Source: Bacteroidia bacterium (GTDB lineage: Bacteria > Bacteroidota > Bacteroidia > Bacteroidales > VadinHA17). From it: a stretch of DNA of 12,223 bases. The notes beneath the pieces are model-generated. The model did not search any database, had not been told where the DNA came from, and worked only from the letters and a program-made list of their open reading frames with translations. The stretch lies in NCBI GenBank assembly GCA_026391515.1, contig JAPLEC010000062.1:1-12223 (forward strand). Direction: 5' to 3'. A program made the position numbers and the translations under genes. Below are positions 5,985 to 12,223 of this stretch, piece by piece (within the stretch, counting starts at the first letter, position 1; the number at the start of each line of letters is the position of its first letter).

Positions 5985-6965
5985 TTAATCCGTTTTATTT
6001 CTATCTTGTTCAGATTTCGATTTCTTTGGATGCACATTTTTGTTTTGGTCTGAAGGTTTAACAGTATTCGGTTGCTTTTTACTTCTGTTATTTTTGGAAG
6101 TATTTGCATTCTGCGACTTATTTACATTTCGTGGTTGATTAGTAGCATTTATTTCTGATGGGCGTTTCACATCCTTCAGGTTAACTATTCTTGATGGAGC
6201 AGGTTTTTGTCCCATTTCATTGTTTCTCACCACTTGCGGCCTGTATATATGCAACTGGCCATTACTCATATCTTGTCCTGGTCTGTCATTTTCGTGTATA
6301 GCAACAGGATTGACTTTTCTGCCGGTAATCTGTTGTACGTCCTCTCTTCTTGGTCCTGAGACATATGTAGTATTCCGTCTGTTATCAACATACGCATTAT
6401 TTATCACCTGGGAATTTTTAATGATCTTGTCGCGAGAATTTCGATTGACATAATAACGGTTGATATCGGGTCTGTCGATATACCTGTCTCTTACGAACAT
6501 CCAGCGATCGTTGTGACCCCTGTATTCAGGGCCAAAACTAATATTGATACTGATACCCGGCTCCATTGGTGCCCAGCCATAATAACCATTGGCTCTTCTC
6601 CAGGTCACCCATGCAGGACCCCATTCATTATCGGGTACCCAGAACCAGCCGTAATTATTATCATAATCCCAACGACCATAATGAAAAGGCGCCCATCCCC
6701 AATTGTAATTTGACACCCATGTCCAGCCATAGTCTGTCAGTATCCAATGGCCGTTTGACGAATAAGGAAAAAAGTCCTGCCCTGCATCCGGGATCCATAC
6801 ATAACCATAATTGGGATAGTCCATCCATTGACCGTAAGGGCTTAACTGATCATAGAAGACCTGGAAACTGACATTACCTTGTTGAGCTGATACCTGTTTT
6901 GTAAATATTACTGTTGATATTATCACAGCAAGCACTGCTCCCAGAATTTTAATTTTTGATTTCAT
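5985..6965 (-). CDS. secreted aromatic-repeat protein, DUF6600-like
   Basis: A 326-aa protein. Residues 1-26 are a signal peptide (lysines, hydrophobic core, VSA before QQ). Residues about 32-150 are packed with Tyr, Trp, Gly and Pro in repeats such as YGQWMDYPNYGYVWIPD, YGWTWVSNYNWGWAPFHYG and YGWFWVPDNEWGPAWV, the hallmark of the DUF6600/YXWXXPXX-type proteins of Bacteroidota. The C-terminal ~60 residues are Asn/Lys/Ser/Gln-rich and likely disordered. No catalytic motif is seen; a surface or periplasmic structural or binding role is inferred. The ATG at 6965 is chosen because it opens directly on the signal peptide; the longer frame to 7070 would add 35 residues and would cross the predicted promoter box at 7056-7063. 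The CsbD-like gene follows. Confidence 0.85.
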   Translation of the reverse strand: MKSKIKILGAVLAVIISTVIFTKQVSAQQGNVSFQVFYDQLSPYGQWMDYPNYGYVWIPDAGQDFFPYSSNGHWILTDYGWTWVSNYNWGWAPFHYGRWDYDNNYGWFWVPDNEWGPAWVTWRRANGYYGWAPMEPGISINISFGPEYRGHNDRWMFVRDRYIDRPDINRYYVNRNSRDKIIKNSQVINNAYVDNRRNTTYVSGPRREDVQQITGRKVNPVAIHENDRPGQDMSNGQLHIYRPQVVRNNEMGQKPAPSRIVNLKDVKRPSEINATNQPRNVNKSQNANTSKNNRSKKQPNTVKPSDQNKNVHPKKSKSEQDRNKTD

Positions 6966-7055
6966 AATGATTAGAATTAAATTATCTGATATTTTCAAAA
7001 TGTAATTTTTAACAAACAATAACCCGTGATTAACCTGATTATTTCTTATAAAGCA

Positions 7056-7124
7056 CAAAGTTAGAGTCAATCAGTATCCTTTACGTTACATAACTTTAGA
7101 AAAGAGTTACATAATTCATACATT
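7056..7124 (-). promoter_or_regulatory. repeated promoter element, copy 4 (drives DUF6600-like gene and CsbD-like gene)
   Basis: On the minus strand: AATGTATGAATT, ATGTAAC (7106-7112), 14 nt, ATGTAAC (7085-7091), then 21 nt to a perfect -7 box TAACTTTG (7056-7063). The predicted leader is about 85 nt to the ATG at 6965. Both cores are intact, making this one of the cleanest copies. Confidence 0.8.
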
Positions 7125-7169
7125 TTAAAGGAACACCTGACGGGTGACGGAGGAGTATTTTTCTTTTTT

Positions 7170-9005
7170 CTAATAATAAGGAATTATTGATGGTTTTTCA
7201 ATTTCAAAATCTCTGAAACCGAAATCAGTTGTTTTAAATGAGTTCATTTTAAAAACATCTTGTCCAATGCCGGGGATTAATGGATAAAATGCAATGGATA
7301 TTTGAAATGATTTAAAAACAAGGTTCTCATTTTTAATTAAAACGCCCAACCCTAATTGTGAATATACTTTGCTTTTCTTTAACGGGTTCTCGGTATCCCC
7401 GATCATACCAAGAGAACAAATAAGAAAGGGTCCAAAATGGAATCCGATTAAATTCCATGGAGCGTATGATTGTGTTTGCAAAGTAAATAACAGGCGTTTA
7501 GTACCTGACAATGACGGACTATTAAATCCATCCAGTCCATAACCATCATTAAGAGTTAAACTATCGTAAGAGAACCGGTTTGTGCCAATAGTAACCTGAG
7601 GTTTTAAAAATTCCCTGAATTTCCATCTCCCAATTTCAAATAACCCTGTAAAATAATTTATACTCGCTGTAAAAATACCCTGTTCGGCACGTGATCCATG
7701 AAAGAAAGTTCCATATTCGAGGTTGGAACTCAGGTAGCCCAATTTATAATAGTGACCATAGGAAAAACGCATTCCTAAATACAGCCGGTAAGAATTATTT
7801 CTTACCTGATAACCGCCTGTCAATCCATAAACTTTCCCTTCCGGCACATCTTCGATAACACCAAATTTAAAGATATATTTATCCTGAACATATTTCCGGC
7901 TTGAAATTCCAATACCGGCTAAATAAAAATCTTCGTTGGAATAAATATGTGACGTGTCAATAAGAAGTTCTGAAGGTTTTTCAGAAAACCGGATACGCAG
8001 ATATCGTAAAGCCAGGATTAAATTGGTTACACGTTCGTCTTCCTCATTGCTTTTTAAAATCCGTATTGCTTTGCCTGCCCAATAATTGTGTGTGTTAAAT
8101 TTCAAACTAATAGGAACATAAATCAGATTTATATCCTTCATTGAATCTTTTTTACATTGAGTAGTAAAAGATGCACCTGCTGCCCACTTTGCCAGTGGAG
8201 AAAAAAACGGACGGTTAATAGCTATGCCCCCTAAATAATTTCCGTGCCAGTCAATTCCAAAGTGAAAATTTGCGTTTACATGTGTGCTACGGATGTTTGG
8301 GATAAAATAATTTGTACTTAAAGAATCATTTCCGACTGTATAATTTCTCCCATAAGCGCTTCGAAATTCATGACCAAATCCTATAATATTTTCATCGGTC
8401 ATTACAACCCTGAACTTTGAAGCTGAAACGGACCCTCCCGGAATGATGCTCCATTTATCCAATTCACGAATAAAAATATCAACAGAATCTTTTTTTCTCC
8501 CGGCAGACACAACATAAAAATAAACATCAGTGACATATTTTTGTGCCCGGATTAAACGCTCCGACTCTTTTACAAGCAAAGAATTGAACGGGTCATTTTT
8601 ATGGATAAGCAACAAGTTTCGGATCGCAATACTTTGTGTTTTAATATGGACCTTATTCCCTGCATTTGTAAAAAAATTCCTTTTTGCAACAGTCGTGTCA
8701 ATGGCCGAGTAACCAAATGGATCCAGGGTAATAATGTCGATATTCCTGATAATTTTCCCTTCAAAAGTCTTATATGGTTTTTGTATCAGTTTTTTATATA
8801 CTTTCTTTTTTTTAATGGCTGTGGCTGGTTTAAAAACCATATGGTACATAAACTTAGTAAACTTACTTCGGCCGGAAAAGGATTCAATAGTCTTATAAAG
8901 TTTGGTTGAATCTCTTTTGACAGTAGTTTGTTGTGCAATTGCAAAATCACTTATTGAAATTGAAATAAGAAAAAGCATGAAAATATTTTTGAACCACATT
9001 TGCAT
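7170..9005 (-). CDS. outer-membrane beta-barrel protein with one POTRA-like domain, BamA/TamA-like
   Basis: A 611-aa protein. Residues 1-24 form a signal peptide ending AIA before QQ. A POTRA-like region (about 82-182) has the order IRNIDIITLDPFG, then a helix-rich segment with NDPFNSLLVKESERLIR and QKYVTDVYFYV, then a strand DSVDIFIREL. From about 187 to the end are alternating hydrophobic/polar strands rich in Gly, Tyr and Phe (for example YLGMRFSYGHYYKLGYL, TFFHGSRAEQGIFTASINYF), a predicted outer-membrane barrel ending in Tyr-Tyr. This is the Omp85-type layout, but with a single POTRA it is smaller than BamA, so it is more likely an accessory barrel than the essential assembly protein. 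Two starts are possible (9005 and 8999, Met1 and Met3). Promoter copy 5 lies upstream with a leader of about 130 nt. Confidence 0.8.
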   Translation of the reverse strand: MQMWFKNIFMLFLISISISDFAIAQQTTVKRDSTKLYKTIESFSGRSKFTKFMYHMVFKPATAIKKKKVYKKLIQKPYKTFEGKIIRNIDIITLDPFGYSAIDTTVAKRNFFTNAGNKVHIKTQSIAIRNLLLIHKNDPFNSLLVKESERLIRAQKYVTDVYFYVVSAGRKKDSVDIFIRELDKWSIIPGGSVSASKFRVVMTDENIIGFGHEFRSAYGRNYTVGNDSLSTNYFIPNIRSTHVNANFHFGIDWHGNYLGGIAINRPFFSPLAKWAAGASFTTQCKKDSMKDINLIYVPISLKFNTHNYWAGKAIRILKSNEEDERVTNLILALRYLRIRFSEKPSELLIDTSHIYSNEDFYLAGIGISSRKYVQDKYIFKFGVIEDVPEGKVYGLTGGYQVRNNSYRLYLGMRFSYGHYYKLGYLSSNLEYGTFFHGSRAEQGIFTASINYFTGLFEIGRWKFREFLKPQVTIGTNRFSYDSLTLNDGYGLDGFNSPSLSGTKRLLFTLQTQSYAPWNLIGFHFGPFLICSLGMIGDTENPLKKSKVYSQLGLGVLIKNENLVFKSFQISIAFYPLIPGIGQDVFKMNSFKTTDFGFRDFEIEKPSIIPYY

Positions 9006-9141
9006 ATACCGTTTCTTAATATTGAGAGGAAACCATTTTAACCCTGTGATGTTTTATTTGGAATAAACAGACCCGTTCAAGAGGGAGAGTTGTTTCCGAT
9101 TTTCTGGATTCATTTCGCTTTGTTTATGAATAATCCTTCTG

Positions 9142-9209
9142 AAAAGATACGTTAAGTTGCAGTAAAAGAGTTACATAATTCCGATAATAAATTACATAAT
9201 TTACACATA
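9142..9209 (-). promoter_or_regulatory. repeated promoter element, copy 5 (drives the barrel protein gene)
   Basis: On the minus strand: TATGTGTAAATT, ATGTAAT (9191-9197), 14 nt, ATGTAAC (9170-9176), then 20 nt to TATCTTTT (9142-9149). It is the most divergent copy: one fewer base in the spacer and a T instead of the final G in the -7 box. The 21-bp distance between cores is kept. Confidence 0.68.
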
Positions 9210-9267
9210 TCCCGAAGGTAAAAACAAAGATCATCTGATTAATAAATGACTTCCTTTTTTACCTCTG

Positions 9268-10377
9268 TCATGTAGATTTATTTACTTTCTTCTTAAAAAT
9301 CGCTTTTATTTTTAATAATGGTGGCATGGTGTCGCCCAGTAAAAAGCCCCAGGGTTTTAAAGGTTCAATATGATCGAAAATTAGTTTTACTATGGCAAGC
9401 AGTGGTATTGAAAGAAACATGCCGGGGATACCCCATAAGGCGTTCCCTGCAATTACTACTATTATTGAGAAAAGGGCATTGATTTTTACTTTAGAGGCTA
9501 CTATTTTGGGAACGATATAGTTATTGTCTATCAGCTGGATGACAAAAAATATTACCAGAACGTATATGGCGGTCCATGGTGACGATTTAGTACCTAGAGC
9601 CACCATCATGGGCAAAGCCGTTCCAACAATTCCTCCAATGTATGGAATTACGTTAATTAATGCACCAATTATGCCAAGCAGTAAAGCATAGTCTACTCCA
9701 AGAATTAAAAGAGCAATCGTATATAGAGTTGCTATCAGGACTGCCTCGATAACCAATCCTATAAGATATCGTTGAATGACAGTTTTGATCTGGGTAACTA
9801 TTTCGCTCACCTGACTCTGGTTGCTTGTGCCAAAGAGCCTGTGAATGAACTCAATTAAGATAGGATGGTAAAATAATATCAAAAAGATATAAACGGGGAG
9901 TAAAAAAAATACCACCAGTCCGTTGCCAAGGATGACGAGTGTTTGCCCAATTGCAGCGCTGCTGGTGCTGATGAGTTCTCCCTGAGTTTTTGTAACCCAT
10001 GCATGGATCTTGTGTGGGTTTATATCGAAATAGCCGGAAGCCCAGGCGATTGCCTGGTCAAGTATCCCGGTGAATTTATCGATAAGTGCGGGCAATGTTT
10101 CGATAAACCGGCTTACCTGTGAAATTATAAGAGTACCAAAAGCGACAATGACTAAAAATGTAAGGAATATGGTAATTAAAATAGCTACTACCCTGTTTAT
10201 TTTTATCCTTACGAAAAAATTAACGACCGGGTGCAGTACGATGGAAATAATAATTGCAAAAATGATAGGAACAATAATGCCCTTAGCAACATACAATATC
10301 GCTAACAAAGCAAATAAACCAATGAAAAAAATTGATGCTTTTGTAAATAATGGTAATTTTATTTTATCATCTGTCAC
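9268..10377 (-). CDS. AI-2E family transporter (PerM/TqsA-like)
   Basis: A 369-aa polytopic membrane protein of typical family length. Hydrophobic helices lie near residues 13-32, 34-52 and 60-82, and then a cluster from about 150 onward. Family-like segments include LLPVYIFLILFYHP, LIGLVIEAVLIATLY, a glycine-rich NVIPYIGGIVGTALPMMVAL, and NALWGIPGMFLSIPLLAIVKLIFD, followed by EPLKPWGFLLG. Members include the E. coli TqsA autoinducer exporter and the PerM group; some others act as Na+/H+ antiporters, so the substrate here cannot be told from sequence. The start is GTG at 10377, overlapping the TGA of the preceding gene as GTGA, which suggests translational coupling. No other in-frame ATG lies before the first helix. 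Confidence 0.9.
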   Translation of the reverse strand: MTDDKIKLPLFTKASIFFIGLFALLAILYVAKGIIVPIIFAIIISIVLHPVVNFFVRIKINRVVAILITIFLTFLVIVAFGTLIISQVSRFIETLPALIDKFTGILDQAIAWASGYFDINPHKIHAWVTKTQGELISTSSAAIGQTLVILGNGLVVFFLLPVYIFLILFYHPILIEFIHRLFGTSNQSQVSEIVTQIKTVIQRYLIGLVIEAVLIATLYTIALLILGVDYALLLGIIGALINVIPYIGGIVGTALPMMVALGTKSSPWTAIYVLVIFFVIQLIDNNYIVPKIVASKVKINALFSIIVVIAGNALWGIPGMFLSIPLLAIVKLIFDHIEPLKPWGFLLGDTMPPLLKIKAIFKKKVNKST

Positions 10378-10772
10378 GGCTTCTCGGGATTCGCATTTCT
10401 TTTGTGAAAAATATGTTGAAAGAGAGACTGGGTGAACGACCTGATTCCGTCAGAATGGCTGGCAACCAGATTTGTAACACCAAACTGCAAAATAACGCCG
10501 AAAAGTTTTCTGAACAAATTCCCTGATGCTCCGACAACTATTTTTCTTGAAATATAACCGGTAGCTAAACCCGTGGCAGTTCCTATGATGTTATCGATCA
10601 GATAGGGCGATGAAGATATTTCTTTTATGGTGCTTTTCAGCAGGTTCACAGGCTTTAAACTCTCATAGGTAAGGTGGAATTGGTCTTTCAATAGTTTTTC
10701 CTTAACAGCTTGCTCAGCTTCCAGTAATTGAATGGCGTTCTTAACATCGGCAGCGCAATTAATGTTTCCCAT
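10374..10772 (-). CDS. unknown 132-aa protein with a glycine-rich hydrophobic segment
   Basis: I do not recognise a named family. Residues about 8-35 are charged and helical (ADVKNAIQLLEAEQAVKEKLL), a possible amphipathic helix. Residues about 58-75 contain GTATGLATGYISRK, a glycine-zipper-like pattern, and residues about 82-105 are hydrophobic and may be membrane-associated. The C-terminus is basic (HKRNANPEKP). The gene starts 6 bp after the holin-X-like gene and overlaps the transporter start by 4 bp, so all three are surely one transcript. By analogy with the enterobacterial yqjD-yqjE-yqjK cluster, where small membrane proteins sit together, it may be a partner of the 10779-11120 product; this is inference. 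Confidence 0.75.
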   Translation of the reverse strand: MGNINCAADVKNAIQLLEAEQAVKEKLLKDQFHLTYESLKPVNLLKSTIKEISSSPYLIDNIIGTATGLATGYISRKIVVGASGNLFRKLFGVILQFGVTNLVASHSDGIRSFTQSLFQHIFHKRNANPEKP

Positions 10773-10778
10773 GTGATT

Positions 10779-11120
10779 TTATTTAATCAGCAGTTTAATG
10801 ATATAATCAGATATGCGCTTTTTAAACCATTTATGCATAAAGAGATGCATAATAATCCCTGCAATTCCATAAAAGCCGGCAACAATAAAGAATCCGTAAA
10901 ATATTTTCCCTAAGATTTCTCCAAGCCAGAAAGCTAATCCCAGGTTTAAAAATATCAGGAAAGAAACAATTAAAATAAAAACAATAGAATGAGGTATGAA
11001 TGAGGAAACAGTATCCGATGTTTTATCAATGACTTTAAGCTTTACCAGTTCGTAGCTTGTCTTCCCGTATTCAGTAGCTCGTTCAAACAGTGATTCAATC
11101 AGGTTCGCATTGTCTTCCAT
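10779..11120 (-). CDS. holin-X/YqjE-like small membrane protein
   Basis: A 113-aa protein. Residues 1-40 form an amphipathic helical region (NLIESLFERATEYGKTSYELVKLKVIDK), then two membrane helices (about 43-68 and 72-95), and a basic C-terminal tail (KWFKKRISDYIIK). This layout matches the putative Actinobacterial holin-X/YqjE superfamily, named for resemblance to phage holins though members are ordinary chromosomal genes often near YtxH-like or YqjD-like proteins. There are no phage genes nearby, so a lysis role is unlikely. The stop of the YtxH gene is 98 bp upstream, and the unknown 132-aa gene follows after 6 bp. Confidence 0.72.
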   Translation of the reverse strand: MEDNANLIESLFERATEYGKTSYELVKLKVIDKTSDTVSSFIPHSIVFILIVSFLIFLNLGLAFWLGEILGKIFYGFFIVAGFYGIAGIIMHLFMHKWFKKRISDYIIKLLIK

Positions 11121-11174
11121 AGGTTCAGTATTGATAACATTCTATTCACACCAGAGGCATTAATTTTCAGCAGG

Positions 11175-11194
11175 TTGCAAAATGCCATTTGCAA
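11175..11194. repeat. 7-bp inverted repeat between the YtxH and holin-X-like genes
   Basis: TTGCAAA and TTTGCAA flank a 6-nt loop. Neither strand has a T run after it, so it is not a clear terminator. A second small palindrome (TTGAAA, CCA, TTTCAA; 11208-11222) overlaps the YtxH stop codon. They could be RNA processing or pausing sites. Confidence 0.35.
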
Positions 11195-11218
11195 TGATTA
11201 ATTTAACTTGAAACCATT

Positions 11219-11497
11219 TCAACCTGTGGCAGTTTTCATATCTTTTTTAGCTTTTTCTGATTTGGCCTTATTCTGTTCAGCGGCATCAGTAACTTCTTCT
11301 TTTACTTCTTCAAATTTCTCAGAGATATTGTCAAGAAATTCATTGAACTTTTCTTTTAATGATTCCGCATAATCCTCACCCTTTTTAGATAATTTTTTGC
11401 GGGTAACCGAACCTTTATCGGGGGCAAATAAAACCCCTAACAATGCACCGGCAGCAATGCCAGCCAATACACCTAATAATACTTTTCCTGTACTCAT
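11219..11497 (-). CDS. YtxH-domain stress protein
   Basis: A 92-aa protein. Residues about 5-25 form a glycine/alanine-rich membrane helix (VLLGVLAGIAAGALLGVLF) followed at once by APDKGSVTRKKL, the APxxGxxTR signature of the YtxH family. The rest is highly charged, Lys/Glu-rich and probably coiled coil. Family members are induced in general stress in other bacteria (for example under SigB in Bacillus) but their action is unknown. The ATG at 11497 is chosen because it opens directly on the helix; the longer frame to 11548 adds 17 residues unlike the family. A 145-bp gap with a long inverted repeat separates it from the Lmo0937-family gene upstream. Confidence 0.88.
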   Translation of the reverse strand: MSTGKVLLGVLAGIAAGALLGVLFAPDKGSVTRKKLSKKGEDYAESLKEKFNEFLDNISEKFEEVKEEVTDAAEQNKAKSEKAKKDMKTATG

Positions 11498-11515
11498 AAT
11501 TAAATTTTTAAATGA

Positions 11516-11618
11516 TGAGTCCACTTCGAAAAGCCCAAATTGAAGCACGAAATTTCGAACCTGACTGTCAGTCTTTATCCGCTTTATTACTTCGCAACAA
11601 CTTTTCTGAGTGGACTCA
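11516..11618. repeat. 10-bp perfect inverted repeat with an 83-bp spacer
   Basis: TGAGTCCACT (11516-11525) and AGTGGACTCA (11609-11618) are exact reverse complements. The span also holds the palindromes GAAATTTC and GACTGTCAGTC. It lies in the leader of the YtxH gene, so it could fold in the RNA or mark a small inserted repeat. No target-site duplication or transposase is visible. Confidence 0.6.
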
Positions 11619-11642
11619 ATGATTGTTTTTAAATTGGATATT

Positions 11643-11798
11643 CTAAAAGACTCTTTTCCCTCGAATTACCCTGAGTATTACTGCAATAATTGCAATAACA
11701 AGAAGGATGTGTATGATGCCTCCAACATGGAAGCCCAAAAATCCGATTGCCCAGGCAATAACCAGGATAACTGCTATGACATAAAGTAAATTTCCCAT
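11643..11798 (-). CDS. Lmo0937-family small membrane protein (51 aa)
   Basis: A 51-aa ORF from ATG 11798 to TAG at 11643-11645. It begins MGNLLYVIAVILVIAWAIGF, continues LGFHVGGIIHILLVIAIIAV and ends with a basic tail RVIRGKRVF. Two hydrophobic helices flank a glycine-rich turn with FHVGGIIH, which is the signature of the small Lmo0937-family membrane proteins (DUF5670 type), widespread and often stress-linked. The function is unknown. It is the first recognisable gene behind promoter copy 6, with a leader of about 215 nt, and probably heads the unit running through YtxH, the holin-X-like protein and the transporter. Confidence 0.85.
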   Translation of the reverse strand: MGNLLYVIAVILVIAWAIGFLGFHVGGIIHILLVIAIIAVILRVIRGKRVF

Positions 11799-11878
11799 GA
11801 TTTTAGTTGTTAATTATTATTATCAAATTATTTGAAAGTTTTTTCTATTATAATTTTATGGGAATTAGGATCTGCATT

Positions 11879-11974
11879 TTATTCATATCCGCTTTTTATA
11901 ATGGTCGAAATCATCTTGAAACGTTCATTGGTTTTTAAATTGCCTGTAATAAAGATCAAAGGCTGATTTCTCAT
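11879..11974 (-). CDS. doubtful 31-aa small ORF in the long leader
   Basis: ATG 11974 opens a 31-codon frame: MRNQPLIFITG, NLKTNERFKM, ISTIIKSGYE, stop TAA at 11879-11881. It sits between promoter copy 6 and the Lmo0937-family gene, so it would be transcribed. There is no clear ribosome site and I know no family for it. It may be a leader peptide, a small protein, or chance. Confidence 0.25.
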   Translation of the reverse strand: MRNQPLIFITGNLKTNERFKMISTIIKSGYE

Positions 11975-12020
11975 CTGATCTTTTATAAAGCCGGCTTCAT
12001 AGGAATATCAAATTACATAA

Positions 12021-12089
12021 CAAAGGTGCAATCCTTTTTTTCGAGAATCGTTACATAATTCCTGAAATAAGTTACATTATTCACACATT
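12021..12089 (-). promoter_or_regulatory. repeated promoter element, copy 6 (drives the 11798-9268 gene cluster)
   Basis: On the minus strand: AATGTGTGAATA, ATGTAAC (12071-12077), 14 nt, ATGTAAC (12050-12056), then 21 nt to CACCTTTG (12021-12028), the same -7 variant as copy 3. Beyond it, 12090-12223 holds no supported gene; a 7-bp inverted repeat ACAGGAA/TTCCTGT (12103-12109, 12125-12131) is the only structure seen. Confidence 0.76.
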
Positions 12090-12223
12090 TGATTTTAGCA
12101 GGACAGGAACGTCCATGCCAATGCTTCCTGTTCGTAGCCGCATTCAGGAGAAACTACAAAGTTGATCTGTCATATAGTATTAATTTACCTCTTGGGGAGA
12201 AAGATATCCTTTTTTTGGCAGGG

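Noticed and set aside
6220..6871. Plus-strand ORFs of 66-101 aa opposite the DUF6600-like gene
   Set aside because: They are antisense images of a repetitive aromatic-rich coding sequence, with no promoter or recognisable domain.
10779..11120. Phage holin/lysis gene
   Set aside because: The fold is holin-X-like, but no phage genes are nearby and the neighbours are stress and membrane genes.
1384..12089. CRISPR array or dispersed mobile repeat as explanation for the six repeated elements
   Set aside because: Copies are single, far apart, always oriented to a gene and phased to a promoter box, with no unit spacers or terminal repeats.

Overview
The window looks like chromosomal DNA of a member of the Bacteroidota. 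The DNA is AT-rich, the proposed promoters carry the Bacteroidota -7 box (TAnnTTTG), Shine-Dalgarno sequences are mostly absent, and several families are typical of the phylum: a DUF6600-type aromatic-repeat protein, a WXXGXW-repeat lipoprotein, and an OmpA-domain protein with a short membrane anchor. The genus cannot be named from the sequence. No rRNA, tRNA, CRISPR array, transposase or phage module was seen.

Layout. 1-223: no gene, one possible hairpin terminator. 224-1279 (minus): a 70-aa two-helix membrane protein, a universal stress protein, and a second 70-aa two-helix membrane protein. 1280-1605: divergent control region with two copies of a repeated promoter element. 1606-3201 (plus): AsmA-like anchored protein. 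3243-4875 (minus): membrane-anchored triple helix-hairpin-helix protein and OmpA-domain protein, 4 bp apart. 5107-5577 (minus): WXXGXW lipoprotein with a BON-like N-terminus. 5759-6965 (minus): CsbD-like protein behind a DUF6600-like secreted protein. 7170-9005 (minus): POTRA plus beta-barrel outer-membrane protein. 9268-11798 (minus): AI-2E family transporter, an unknown 132-aa protein, a holin-X-like protein, a YtxH protein and a 51-aa Lmo0937-family protein. 11799-12223: long leader with a doubtful 31-aa ORF, then the last promoter element. The largest gap, 1280-1605, is filled by the two promoter elements and their leaders.

The main discovery is a 40-bp element in six intergenic regions. 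Read toward its gene it is AATGTGTGAAT, then kATGTAAC, 14 nt, then ATGTAAC. The two ATGTAAC cores are always 21 bp apart. The downstream core ends 21 nt (20 in one copy) before a -7-like box. It precedes the transcription units starting at 1279(-), 1606(+), 5577(-), 6965(-), 9005(-) and 11798(-). This suggests one activator controls nearly the whole window.

The gene set (Usp, CsbD, YtxH, Lmo0937-type protein, BON remnant, OmpA, Omp85-like barrel, AsmA-like protein, aromatic-repeat secreted proteins, AI-2E transporter) reads as an envelope and general stress regulon. No regulator gene is in the window. The second oddity is the lipoprotein at 5107-5577: its first ~32 codons look like the start of a BON-domain protein, joined in frame exactly where a normal lipoprotein start codon would lie.
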